Source: Alphaproteobacteria bacterium (GTDB lineage: Bacteria; Pseudomonadota; Alphaproteobacteria; UBA2136; UBA6156). From it: a DNA stretch of 22,559 nucleotides. Below are positions 8,340 to 15,831 of the stretch, piece after piece; position 1 is the stretch's first letter; the number at the start of each line of letters is the position of its first letter. Position numbers and translations under genes: made by a program. The stretch is from NCBI GenBank assembly GCA_027490875.1, contig JAIXXE010000151.1, forward strand, positions 1-22,559. The letters are read 5' to 3'. The notes under the pieces are model-generated. The model saw only the letters and a program-made list of their open reading frames with translations. It was not told where the DNA came from and did no database searches.

Positions 8340-8795
8340 ATGCCGCACCCGATTATTGCCAAGCTGGACGCCGCCACCGCCGCGGCCGCCAAACCCCAAG
8401 GAACCCCCGATTTTGCGGTGGGTGATACCGTGCGGGTGCAAGTAAAGATCGCCGAAGGCGATAAATTCCGCCTGCAGGCTTTTGAAGGCGTTTGCATTGC
8501 CAGACACAACAAGGGCGCTGGCAGCAGCTTTACCCTGCGTAAAATTTCCTTCGGGGAAGGTGTGGAGCGGGTCTTTCCGTTGCTTACCCCAACCTTGGAT
8601 AGCATTATGGTGGTTCGTCGCGGCGATGTGCGTCGTGCCAAGCTGTATTACCTCCGTGGCCTGACTGGCAAGGCCGCCCGGATTAGTGAAAAGGCCCGTA
8701 AACTCGGCCTAACAGCCAACCCAGCCGAGGCCGCCACCGCTGCCGAAGCCATGGTGGCCGAGGCTGCCCCCGTGGCCATGGCTGCTCAAGTTTAA
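8340..8795 (+). CDS. rplS: 50S ribosomal protein L19
   Basis: 151-residue L19, a protein at the interface of the 30S and 50S subunits. Diagnostic segments are FAVGDTVRVQVKIAEGDK near the N-terminus, FEGVCIARHNKG, SFTLRKISFGEGVERVFPL and RRGDVRRAKLYYLRGLTGKA. The Ala-rich C-terminal tail of about 28 residues extends beyond the core and is common in alphaproteobacterial L19. The start is supported by AGAGGAAAG upstream. The gene has its own promoter and is closed by a strong terminator, so it can be expressed independently of addA. It is not followed or preceded here by rpsP, rimM or trmD, its usual partners in many bacteria. Confidence 0.97.
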   Translation: MPHPIIAKLDAATAAAAKPQGTPDFAVGDTVRVQVKIAEGDKFRLQAFEGVCIARHNKGAGSSFTLRKISFGEGVERVFPLLTPTLDSIMVVRRGDVRRAKLYYLRGLTGKAARISEKARKLGLTANPAEAATAAEAMVAEAAPVAMAAQV

Positions 8796-8814
8796 GGCAG
8801 GCTGACGGTCTTTG

Positions 8815-8839
8815 AAGGCTCCGTTACGGAGCCTTTTTT
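8815..8839 (+). terminator. Rho-independent terminator after rplS
   Basis: The stem AGGCTCCG (8816-8823) pairs with CGGAGCCT (8827-8834) around a TTA loop, followed by a run of T (8835-8839). It lies 20 bases after the rplS stop. Confidence 0.9.
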
Positions 8840-8840
8840 A

Positions 8841-8869
8841 TGGTCATTCGGCCATCGGTGCGCTAAGGT
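8841..8869 (+). promoter_or_regulatory. Weak candidate promoter for the UDG-like gene
   Basis: TGGTCA (8841-8846), a 17-base spacer and TAAGGT (8864-8869) within GCTAAGGT are followed after 7 bases by the GTG start. The match is weak (4/6 and 3/6). TAAGG could equally be a Shine-Dalgarno at a normal distance from the GTG. Some promoter is needed here because a terminator lies immediately upstream. Confidence 0.25.
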
Positions 8870-8876
8870 TTGCAGC

Positions 8877-9560
8877 GTGATACGCGGCAACTCCACCCTA
8901 ACCACGGCCGCGCAGGCGGCCTATGTCGTGGATTTTGCATTGGGTGGCATTGCCTTTGATTTACAAGAAACCCCCTGTGCGTGGTTGGAAGCCGACCGCG
9001 CCGCCCAGCAGGTTAAGGTGCCCCCCTTGGCCGAGGTTCTGCCAGAGACTTTACCAACCATGAGGGCAGGGGCCACGCTGCTGCGGCCAAGTTCTGGGGA
9101 GCCTATGGCAGCCAGCGTGGCTTTAAGCGCCGCGCCAGTGTGGCGCGTTACCCATGGCGGTAGCCCGGAAGGCGTGATGGTGATTCTGGCTGGCGAGGGA
9201 GCCCCCGAGGGTGATGATGCGGTGTTGCTGCGTGCCATGCTGCGGGCGGTTGGGCTGGCCGAATTGCCCTTGGCTTGGGTGGCCTTGGCCGGGGCTGTGG
9301 CCCGTAACGAGTCTGACGCAGCGGCCACAGCATTACGGGCGGCGGCAGGGCCTTACCAGCCGCAGCATACCTTGGTGTTGGGGCAGGGGCCGGTTGGGGC
9401 CTTGTGCGGCAAGCCCTTGGGGGTAGAAGGCTGGCACGCTGCGCCGCAAGATTTGGCCTTGCCGGGGCGCTGCGGGGTGACCTATGCCTTTGCCTTGTTG
9501 CGTTCCAAGCCTCTGTTTAAAAGTTTAGCATGGCAACATTTACAGGCTTGGCAGGAGTAA
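8877..9560 (+). CDS. Degenerate uracil-DNA-glycosylase-like protein (family 4/5 type relic), function unknown
   Basis: 227 residues from a GTG start. I recognise a faint uracil-DNA glycosylase pattern. MVILAGEGAPEGDD (101-114), followed by LLRAMLRAVGLAE (117-129), lines up with the family 4 block around GEAPG..ED and the LL..ML.AIGL helix. VTYAFALLRSKPLFKSLAWQHL (201-222, interrupted here only by wording) lines up with the C-terminal TYHPAYLLR.P..K...W.DL block. The PF.G segment between them is missing, the GExPG core reads GEGAP, the conserved His of TYHP is Ala, and no C-x2-C iron-sulfur ligands are present. An active glycosylase is therefore unlikely, and it may be a structural relic or a DNA-binding pseudoenzyme. 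It is followed after 5 bases by the lytic transglycosylase gene, so the two are probably co-transcribed. The assignment is by eye and tentative. Confidence 0.5.
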   Translation: MIRGNSTLTTAAQAAYVVDFALGGIAFDLQETPCAWLEADRAAQQVKVPPLAEVLPETLPTMRAGATLLRPSSGEPMAASVALSAAPVWRVTHGGSPEGVMVILAGEGAPEGDDAVLLRAMLRAVGLAELPLAWVALAGAVARNESDAAATALRAAAGPYQPQHTLVLGQGPVGALCGKPLGVEGWHAAPQDLALPGRCGVTYAFALLRSKPLFKSLAWQHLQAWQE

Positions 9561-9565
9561 AAGGA

Positions 9566-11548
9566 ATGATGATGCGTCCCCGCTCGACACTGTTGCTGCT
9601 ACTGCCGCTGCTTGGCTGGCTGCCCACGGCTGGTGTTCAGGCGCAATCGCAAGCCTCAACCCCCACCATTGCGGCCGCACCGTTGCTGGCCGATGAGGTA
9701 CTGCTGACCTCGGCCTCGCCGCTGGAACCTGCTGCCGGGCCAACCCTGCTGGATGAACGGGCTGAGCAGCTGCGGGCTGCCCCAGAATCCAATGAACCCG
9801 CGGCAGCCGAGACCTCTCAACGTGCCATGGCGCCTGCGTTGCTAACAACAGCCGCGGCCACCCATGTCAAGCAGGCCCTGCAAGAGGCACGGCGCGGTAA
9901 AAACCCAACCCTTGCCAACGTGCCTGCCGCCTTGCAAGGCTACGTGAAGGCTGCCTACCTGTTAAGCCCAAAGCACAAGGCCACCGCTGCCCAGCTTAAT
10001 GCGTGGTTGGCCGACTACCCCGCCCTGGCGCCCGCTGGCGATATTTATACGTTGGCTGAAGCCCGTCGGGCCAAACCGCGCGAAGTTTGCACCACCAAAA
10101 CGCAGCAGGTGAAGCCGGCCAAGGCCAGCAAGCAAAAAACCAAGAAAAAACCGAAAGCCCGCACCAAACGCGTGCGCACCTGCCGTATGGTGGGGGAGTG
10201 GGGGCCACAGCCGCCTAAAACATCGGCCATGCTGGCGCGTGAAGCCCGCCGCGAGGCCACCAGCGCAGCTGCCGAGGCACGGCGGCAGGCCATGGCGCCC
10301 CGTGGGCGGGAACTTTCGGGGCAAGTATGGCGCCATCGTAGCGCGGGCAACTGGGCGGCCGCGCTGGAGACCCTGCTGACGCCCGGCGCCCGCAGTGCTA
10401 TCGGCGGGGCTGCTTGGCAAGAAGAGCTGGTGCGCCTTGCCGACTTTTACCACGGCAAGCGTGAATGGGCCCAGACCTATCGGGCCGCCAGCCAAGCCGC
10501 GCAGGCCCAAGGGCCACGACGTGATGAGGCCTTGTGGCTGGCTGGCTACGCCGCCTATCGCCAAGGCGACCGCACCCATGCAGCCAGTTTTTGGCAAACG
10601 CTGATAGCCGAAGAACCCAAAGGGGGCCAGCATTATGGCCGCGCCGCGTGGTGGGCCGCGCGGGTGTTAACCGACCTGGGCCGCACGCGTGAGGCCGAAC
10701 AGATGCTGACCGCTGGGGCAGGCAACCCGCTTAGCTTTTATGGCCAGTTGGCCGCGATGCGACTGGGGCGCGAGGCCAAGCTGGATTTTGCTGGCCCCGG
10801 TGTGCCCACCGCAGGCCGCGAGGCGCTGCTGGCCAACCCGCAGGCGCGGTTAGGTTTAATGTTGGCGCAGGTGGGGGAAGTGGCCTGGGCCGAAGCCGAG
10901 CTGCGCAGTGCCACGCCTTCCTTACCATTGCAGGCCAATCAGGCATTGGCGGGTATGGCCGTGGCGCTGGATTTACCCAGCACTGCGCTGCGAGCAGGCC
11001 GCGACCTGCTGGATGATGGCGTGAGGCTACCGGCTGCGCTCTTTCCGTTACCGACGTGGCGCCCAACCGGCGGCTGGCAATTCGACCGCGCCTTCATGTT
11101 GGGCCTGATGCGGCAGGAAAGTGCCTTTCAGCCAACCATTGGCAGCCGGGTAGGGGCCCAAGGGTTGCTGCAAATCATGCCCGCCACGGGGCAATACATT
11201 GCGCGCATGACAGGCCGCAGCTACGGCGGCAAGCGCGACTTGCACCATCCGGCCACAAACCTTGCCATGGCCCAGGATTATTTGGCGTACTTAACCCGTA
11301 AGCTCGATGGTAACCTGTTGATGGTCGCTGCGGCCTACAACGGCGGAATTGGTAACGTGCAGCGTTGGCTGGCCCGTGGGGTAACGCCCGATGCCGACCC
11401 CTTGCTGTGGCTGGAAAGTATCCCCTTTGATGAAACGCGGGATTATGTGGAAAAAATTATGTTCAACTACTGGGTCTATCAGCAGCGGCTGAACGTACCG
11501 CGCACCAGCCTGCGCGAGATGGCACAGAACCGCTGGCCGCGTTGGTAA
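9566..11548 (+). CDS. Exported soluble-type lytic transglycosylase (Slt family)
   Basis: 660-residue periplasmic enzyme that cleaves the MurNAc-GlcNAc bond of peptidoglycan to give 1,6-anhydro-MurNAc ends; its products could feed the AmgK/MurU recycling route encoded upstream, which is an inference. A signal peptide is clear: basic start, Leu-rich core (residues 8-20), likely cleavage after AGVQA. A low-complexity stretch is followed by a very basic segment at about 182-215, then a helical repeat region typical of Slt70 (about 240-500). The catalytic domain begins at LMRQESAF with E518, followed by GAQGLLQIMPATG and AAYNGGIGNVQRWL. Three consecutive ATG codons begin the gene; the first (9566) lies 8 bases after AGGAG at 9553-9557. 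That site is inside the end of the preceding gene. Confidence 0.9.
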   Translation: MMMRPRSTLLLLLPLLGWLPTAGVQAQSQASTPTIAAAPLLADEVLLTSASPLEPAAGPTLLDERAEQLRAAPESNEPAAAETSQRAMAPALLTTAAATHVKQALQEARRGKNPTLANVPAALQGYVKAAYLLSPKHKATAAQLNAWLADYPALAPAGDIYTLAEARRAKPREVCTTKTQQVKPAKASKQKTKKKPKARTKRVRTCRMVGEWGPQPPKTSAMLAREARREATSAAAEARRQAMAPRGRELSGQVWRHRSAGNWAAALETLLTPGARSAIGGAAWQEELVRLADFYHGKREWAQTYRAASQAAQAQGPRRDEALWLAGYAAYRQGDRTHAASFWQTLIAEEPKGGQHYGRAAWWAARVLTDLGRTREAEQMLTAGAGNPLSFYGQLAAMRLGREAKLDFAGPGVPTAGREALLANPQARLGLMLAQVGEVAWAEAELRSATPSLPLQANQALAGMAVALDLPSTALRAGRDLLDDGVRLPAALFPLPTWRPTGGWQFDRAFMLGLMRQESAFQPTIGSRVGAQGLLQIMPATGQYIARMTGRSYGGKRDLHHPATNLAMAQDYLAYLTRKLDGNLLMVAAAYNGGIGNVQRWLARGVTPDADPLLWLESIPFDETRDYVEKIMFNYWVYQQRLNVPRTSLREMAQNRWPRW

Positions 11549-11566
11549 CAGCAAGGCCAACCACCC

Positions 11567-12175
11567 ATGACTTGGCTGATTGGCGTTGATGAAGTTGGGC
11601 GCGGGCCACTGGCCGGCCCCGTGGTGGCCGCGGCCTGCCTGCTGCCGCCTAGCCTGCAAGCTCCGTGGCTGGCCGAACTGGCCGACAGCAAGGCCTTAAG
11701 CGCCCCCAAACGCACCCGCTTGGCAAGCGCTTTGCAAGGTGTGCCCCACGCACTGGGTGAGGCTTCGGTCGTTGAAATTGATACGCTGAATATTCGCAAC
11801 GCCAGCTTGCTGGCGATGCAGCGCGCGGTACTGGCTTTACTGAATCAGCCGCTGCCCGTGCCTCACACTGCGTTGCAGGTGCGAGTGGATGGCAATGCCC
11901 TTATCCCTAATCTGCCATTGCCCCAAGAGGCTGTGATAGGCGGCGACCGCACCGTGCCATGCATCAGCGCGGCCAGTATTGTGGCCAAGGTTTACCGCGA
12001 TGCCCTGATGGTGGCGTTGCACCAGCAATACCCCCATTACGGCTGGGCCAGCAATGCGGGCTATGGCAGCGCTGTGCATCTGGCGGCCTTGCAGCACCAT
12101 GGGGCTTGTGTACATCACCGCACCAGTTTTGCGCCGGTTCGGGCTGTGCTAGAAGGGTGGCATCATGCCGCGTAA
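11567..12175 (+). CDS. rnhB: Ribonuclease HII
   Basis: 202-residue endonuclease that cuts the RNA strand of RNA-DNA hybrids and starts removal of misincorporated ribonucleotides. The family signature GVDEVGRGPLAGPVVAAA begins at residue 6. Acidic catalytic residues D8, E9, D108 (VDGN) and D127 (IGGDR) are in place, as are DSKALS (40-45), SAASIVAKVYRD (134-145) and HHRTSFAPVR near the end. The length is normal. The start lies 18 bases after the transglycosylase stop; only a weak AAGG precedes it. The 3' end overlaps the next glycosyltransferase start by 11 bases, so the genes are read as one operon. Confidence 0.96.
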   Translation: MTWLIGVDEVGRGPLAGPVVAAACLLPPSLQAPWLAELADSKALSAPKRTRLASALQGVPHALGEASVVEIDTLNIRNASLLAMQRAVLALLNQPLPVPHTALQVRVDGNALIPNLPLPQEAVIGGDRTVPCISAASIVAKVYRDALMVALHQQYPHYGWASNAGYGSAVHLAALQHHGACVHHRTSFAPVRAVLEGWHHAA

Positions 12176-13286
12176 CACCGCTTTGCTGAACGCTCTGCAC
12201 ACCACCACCGGGGGCGGGTTGATTTATCTGCAAGGGGTCTTGCCCGAATTGGCGCGCGATGAACGCGTGGCGTGGCAGCTGTTGGTCACGCCTGCGACGT
12301 TGGCCAAACTTAATGTGCCCAGCACTATTAAAGTACGGTTGGCGCCAACGCTGGGGTTTGGGGTTTCGCACCTGTGGGAGCAGCTGGTGCTGCCTGTACT
12401 GGCCCATGTGTGGGGCTGTCGCATCGTGTTAAGCAATGCCAACTATGGCCCGCTGTTAGCCCCGCGTGCCAGCGTGATTTTACACACCACCCCGCGTGCA
12501 GCGGTGGCGTGGCATGGGTGGTTCTGGAAGCTTTATTGGGCGTTATTACGCGGGTTGACCCGGCTGTGCATCTGGCGGGCACCGGTTTATTTTAGTGTGG
12601 CCCAGCACATTGTGGCCGACTACGCCCCCCCCGCCCGCGCCGCCCGCGTGCCGCTGGCGCCACCTGCGATTGACCATACCGCAATTGCAGCCATGCAGGT
12701 GCAAGCCCAACCCCGCGACCCCAACCTGGTGATAGCAGTCGGCGATTTTTACCCACAAAAAAACTACCCCTTGCTGTTGCAGGCCTTTGCCAAACTACGC
12801 GCTACCATGCCCCACGCGCGGTTGATGATTGTTGGGCGGCCGGTTCAGGCAACGGTGCGCGATGAGGTGATGCGTTTGGCGCGGGAGCTTGATATTCACG
12901 GCGGGTTAACCTTGGTGCCGGGGCTGCCGCATACCCAGCTGCTTAAAGCATTGGCGTTGGCCGGCGTGTATTGTTCTACCAGCAGCGCCGAGGCCTTTAA
13001 CATGCCGGTGCTGGAAGCCATGGCCTGCGGCACGCCGGTGGTGGTGCTGGACACCCCCTTTCAACGCGAGGTGGCCGGAGAAGATGCCACCATGGCCGCG
13101 GTGTTGGTGAAGCCGGAAGGCGACGTGGCCGCAGGGCTGGCCATCGCGATGCTAGGGCTATTGGCAACCCCAAGCCTGGCTGGCCTGATGAGCCGACGCG
13201 GCCTAGAGCGGGCCCAGCAATTTACATGGGCCGCCACGGCACGTACCCTCAACGACGGGCTGGCCAAAGTGCTGCGGCTTGGGTAA
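12165..13286 (+). CDS. Family 4 (GT-B) glycosyltransferase
   Basis: 373-residue cytoplasmic or membrane-associated glycosyltransferase, probably for a surface polysaccharide. The C-terminal Rossmann half is clear: VIAVGDFYPQKNYPLLLQAF (about residues 188-207), LMIVGRP, LVPGLPH, then the donor-binding EX7E motif in AEAFNMPVLEAMACGTPVV. The N-terminal half has TTTGGGLIYLQGVLPEL, the acceptor-side glycine loop of the family, and HTTPRAAV. It overlaps rnhB by 11 bases and is followed 9 bases later by a sugar-nucleotide SDR gene, which could make its donor. A run of eight C lies at 12625-12632, within codons for Pro. The sugar and acceptor cannot be predicted. Confidence 0.9.
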   Translation: MPRNTALLNALHTTTGGGLIYLQGVLPELARDERVAWQLLVTPATLAKLNVPSTIKVRLAPTLGFGVSHLWEQLVLPVLAHVWGCRIVLSNANYGPLLAPRASVILHTTPRAAVAWHGWFWKLYWALLRGLTRLCIWRAPVYFSVAQHIVADYAPPARAARVPLAPPAIDHTAIAAMQVQAQPRDPNLVIAVGDFYPQKNYPLLLQAFAKLRATMPHARLMIVGRPVQATVRDEVMRLARELDIHGGLTLVPGLPHTQLLKALALAGVYCSTSSAEAFNMPVLEAMACGTPVVVLDTPFQREVAGEDATMAAVLVKPEGDVAAGLAIAMLGLLATPSLAGLMSRRGLERAQQFTWAATARTLNDGLAKVLRLG

Positions 13287-13295
13287 AAGGGTACT

Positions 13296-14267
13296 ATGAG
13301 CATAAAGATTTTGGTAACAGGCGGCGCAGGGTTTATTGGCCAAGCGCTAAGCCGGCAGTTGCTGGCCGATGGGTATGGGGTGTGTGTGCTCGACGATCTT
13401 TCCAACAGCACCGAGCCACCCCACCCCGGGCGCCAGTACGACTATACCTTTATCAAGGGTTCCGTGACCGACCCGGTGGCTGTGCGGCAGGCGCTGCAAG
13501 GGTGCCAGCATGTGGTGCATTTGGCGGCGCTTTCTTCGGTACCGCAAAGCCTTGAAGAGCCCGCCCGCACCTTCACCACCAACGTGATTGGCACCGAAAC
13601 GGTCTTACAGGCCGCGCAGCAGGCGCGGGCGGCTGGCCAGTTCACCGGCTGGTGCCTGCTGGCCAGCAGTGCCGCCGTGTACGGCATCCCAACAGGTAAC
13701 GCTCCGCTGGCCGAAGCAGCCGCCCAAGGCGTGCCCTTGCCCAGCCCCTACGCCGCCAGTAAAGCCATGAACGAAGTGCAGGCCAATGCCTACCGCACCG
13801 CGTTTGGGTTGCCTGTCATCGCGCTGCGACTGTTTAATGTTTATGGCGCCGGGCAGTTGGCCAGCAGCCCCTATGCCGGGTTTCTGGCCAAGGTGGTGCA
13901 AAGCGTGAAGGAAGGCGTGATGCTGACCATTTACGGCGATGGCCAACAGACGCGGGATTTTATCGCGGTACAAGATGTGGCGCTGGTGATGCGCAGCCTG
14001 CTGGCACAGCCACCAGCCCGTGCTGCCATGCTGCCGCTGGCCCTGAATGTAGGAACTGGCATGGCGGTGACGCTGCTCGATACCATTCGGCAGGTGGTGG
14101 CCATTACACGCGTTAACCCACGGGTTGACTACCGCCCATTGCGCGCGGGCGATGTGGCGCACAGCTGCGCCGATGCCCGTGCCCTGCGGGCGCTGCTGCC
14201 CGGCTGGCAACCGCGGGTGTTGGCCGATGGTTTACGGGTGTGGCTGTCGCCCACCGACCCTGCTTAA
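13296..14267 (+). CDS. Extended SDR sugar-nucleotide epimerase/dehydratase (GalE/WbpP-like)
   Basis: 323-residue NAD(P)-dependent enzyme acting on a nucleoside-diphosphate sugar. TGGAGFIG (8-15) is the dinucleotide-binding motif and VLDDLSNS (31-38) the ribose-binding region of the GalE/WbpP type. HLAALSSVPQS follows, then the catalytic set S124/S125 (LLASSAAVYG), Y152 and K156 (PYAASKAMNE). RLFNVYGAGQ and IYGDGQQTRDFIAVQDVA are typical of UDP-hexose 4-epimerases. AAAGG/AAGGG is 4-5 bases before the ATG. It is the last gene of the rightward run and converges with mutY. UDP-glucose or UDP-N-acetylhexosamine 4-epimerase is most likely, but the substrate is not decided by the motifs. Confidence 0.9.
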   Translation: MSIKILVTGGAGFIGQALSRQLLADGYGVCVLDDLSNSTEPPHPGRQYDYTFIKGSVTDPVAVRQALQGCQHVVHLAALSSVPQSLEEPARTFTTNVIGTETVLQAAQQARAAGQFTGWCLLASSAAVYGIPTGNAPLAEAAAQGVPLPSPYAASKAMNEVQANAYRTAFGLPVIALRLFNVYGAGQLASSPYAGFLAKVVQSVKEGVMLTIYGDGQQTRDFIAVQDVALVMRSLLAQPPARAAMLPLALNVGTGMAVTLLDTIRQVVAITRVNPRVDYRPLRAGDVAHSCADARALRALLPGWQPRVLADGLRVWLSPTDPA

Positions 14268-14280
14268 ACAGCCCGTTTAA
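14264..14280. terminator. Small AT-rich palindrome between convergent stops (weak bidirectional terminator at best)
   Basis: TTAAAC (14264-14269), AGCCC loop, GTTTAA (14275-14280). The palindrome holds the TAA stop of the epimerase gene on one strand and the TAA stop of mutY on the other. The stem is only 6 A/T-rich pairs without a long T run. Confidence 0.3.
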
Positions 14281-15308
14281 ACCTGAACACCCCCGGCGCG
14301 CAGCACCTTGCGCATCAGGGTGGAAAGCGGTGGCAGCGCGCCTGCATGAAAGGCATGGTCAGCAGGGATTCGGTCAACCTGTGCCGTGCGTACCTCCAGC
14401 GTGAGTTTAAAGTGCGTGAAGGTATGGTGGATGATGCCAGCCTCGGGTGCGGAGATATCGGCCCAATGGGGTGGTGTGGTGGTTGGCTCCCACCCCGTGT
14501 GCGGCACTTCCCACAGCCCGCCCAACAGGCCATTGGCAGGCCGTTGTTGCAGCCATAGCTGGCCTTGCGGGTTGTGCAGCACATAGGCCACTCCGTGCTT
14601 ATGGGGCAGCACGGCCTTAGGCAGTTTTACGGGGTAGGCGGTGGGGGTGCCCGCTTGCCACGCGGCACAATGGGCCTGAGCCGGACATTCGGTGCAACGT
14701 GGGTTGGTGGGGGTGCACACGGTGGCGCCTAGCTCCATAATGGCATTGGCATAGGCGGTGGGTGGGGCGCCTGCGCACAGCGTGACTGCGGCCGCGCGTA
14801 GCGTGGCGTGGGTGGGCGTGAGCGGTTGGGTTAGGGCACAGAGGCGGGCCACCACGCGCAGCACGTTGCCGTCAATCACCACGCTGGGTTGATTGTAGGC
14901 ACAGGCGGCCACCACCGCTGCCGTATAGGCGCCGATGCCAGGGAGCTGGCGTAGCCCAGCCTCGGTATTGGGGAAGTTGCCACCGTGTTGCGCCACCACC
15001 TGCTGGGCGCAACGGTGTAGCAACCGCGCGCGGCGGTAATACCCCAAGCCCTGCCAGAGGTGCAGGACGTCTTCCAGCTTGGCGGCAGCAAGGTCTGCGA
15101 GTGTGGGGAAGCGTTCCAAAAACCGACTATAGTAGGGGATGACTGCTACTACAGTGGTTTGCTGCAACATAATTTCCGCCACCCAGATGGCATAGGGGTT
15201 GGTGGTGCCACGCCACGGCAGCGTGCGGTGACTGTGCGCATACCAGCCAAGCAGTGCTTGCTGAAAGTGCGCCGATTGGGCAACGGAAGGCTTGGCGTGG
15301 CGCGGCAT
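14277..15308 (-). CDS. mutY: Adenine DNA glycosylase
   Basis: 343-residue base-excision repair enzyme that removes adenine opposite 8-oxoguanine. The catalytic E45 (AEIMLQQTTV) and D146 (VIDGNVLRV) are present, with the helix-hairpin-helix QLPGIGAYTA (121-130). The 4Fe-4S cluster ligands are C198-x6-C205-x2-C208-x5-C214, directly after the MutY-typical YANAIMELGA. A C-terminal NUDIX-like 8-oxoG recognition domain starts near residue 230 (GVAYVLHNPQG, LLGGLWEVP). Its FSH loop reads FTHF, a conservative Ser-to-Thr change. The start is uncertain: ATG at 15308 gives a normal N-terminus, while ATG at 15320 adds four residues; neither has a Shine-Dalgarno. It diverges from dciA across only 18 bases, a known alphaproteobacterial arrangement. 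Confidence 0.95.
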   Translation of the reverse strand: MPRHAKPSVAQSAHFQQALLGWYAHSHRTLPWRGTTNPYAIWVAEIMLQQTTVVAVIPYYSRFLERFPTLADLAAAKLEDVLHLWQGLGYYRRARLLHRCAQQVVAQHGGNFPNTEAGLRQLPGIGAYTAAVVAACAYNQPSVVIDGNVLRVVARLCALTQPLTPTHATLRAAAVTLCAGAPPTAYANAIMELGATVCTPTNPRCTECPAQAHCAAWQAGTPTAYPVKLPKAVLPHKHGVAYVLHNPQGQLWLQQRPANGLLGGLWEVPHTGWEPTTTPPHWADISAPEAGIIHHTFTHFKLTLEVRTAQVDRIPADHAFHAGALPPLSTLMRKVLRAGGVQV

Positions 15309-15320
15309 TGGTGCTACCAT
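15292..15320 (+). promoter_or_regulatory. Candidate promoter of dciA, giving a leaderless message
   Basis: TTGGCG (15292-15297), a 17-base spacer and TACCAT (15315-15320) within GCTACCAT are followed by exactly six bases and then the ATG of dciA at 15327. Predicted transcription starts on the ATG. The promoter lies inside the 5' end of mutY on the other strand. Each hexamer matches 4/6. Confidence 0.45.
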
Positions 15321-15326
15321 GCCCCG

Positions 15327-15806
15327 ATGGAAGACAAGCTGCAACCATCGGCACCTCTGCCGCGCCGCCGCAAGGCGGTGGCGATGGGTGGGTTACTGCG
15401 CGATGTTTTGGCCCCAGCTGCGGCCAAACAAGGAGTACTGCTGGCGCAAATCATGCCTTTTTGGCCAAGCATTTGCCCGCTGTTGGCCAATTATGCCGTG
15501 CCAGAAAGTTTACGCGCAGGCACGCTCACTCTGGCGGCCCATACCAGCAGCGCCCAACGCGAGCTGCAATTCATTACGCCCAGTATTATTGAAGGGGCAA
15601 ATATTGTGCTGGGTTACACGGTGGTGCAGCAGGTTAAGGTGGTGGTACGGGGCGAAGCGGCGAAGGCCAACCCCCTTAAACTTACCAAGCCATTACCGCC
15701 GCTGCCACAGGTTGCTGACAAGGCGGCCAAAGTTTGCCAGACTGTGGCTGATGATGCCTTGCGGGCAGCGCTAACGGCCCTGGGTGCGCAGGTGCTTAAA
15801 ACGTAA
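15327..15806 (+). CDS. dciA: DUF721 protein, DciA-type replicative helicase loader/operator
   Basis: 159 residues. DUF721 proteins related to DciA interact with the replicative helicase DnaB and help load it in bacteria without DnaC/DnaI. Seen here: a basic N-terminus (PLPRRRKAV), then the DUF721 pattern LLRDVLAPAAAKQG, FWPSICPLLANYAVPESL, GTLTLAAHTSSAQRELQF and ITPSIIEGANIVLGY, followed by a variable C-terminal tail. The order mutY (divergent), DUF721 gene, DsbA-like gene is conserved in many alphaproteobacteria, which supports the assignment more than motif strength does. There is no Shine-Dalgarno; a promoter-like element six bases upstream suggests leaderless initiation. Confidence 0.8.
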   Translation: MEDKLQPSAPLPRRRKAVAMGGLLRDVLAPAAAKQGVLLAQIMPFWPSICPLLANYAVPESLRAGTLTLAAHTSSAQRELQFITPSIIEGANIVLGYTVVQQVKVVVRGEAAKANPLKLTKPLPPLPQVADKAAKVCQTVADDALRAALTALGAQVLKT

Positions 15807-15831
15807 GAATGATTTAACGATAACGATGATA

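Noticed and set aside
8877..9560. TsaB as identity of this gene
   Set aside because: It lacks the TsaB start pattern (LaiDTa) and ASKH fold motifs; the faint UDG blocks fit better.
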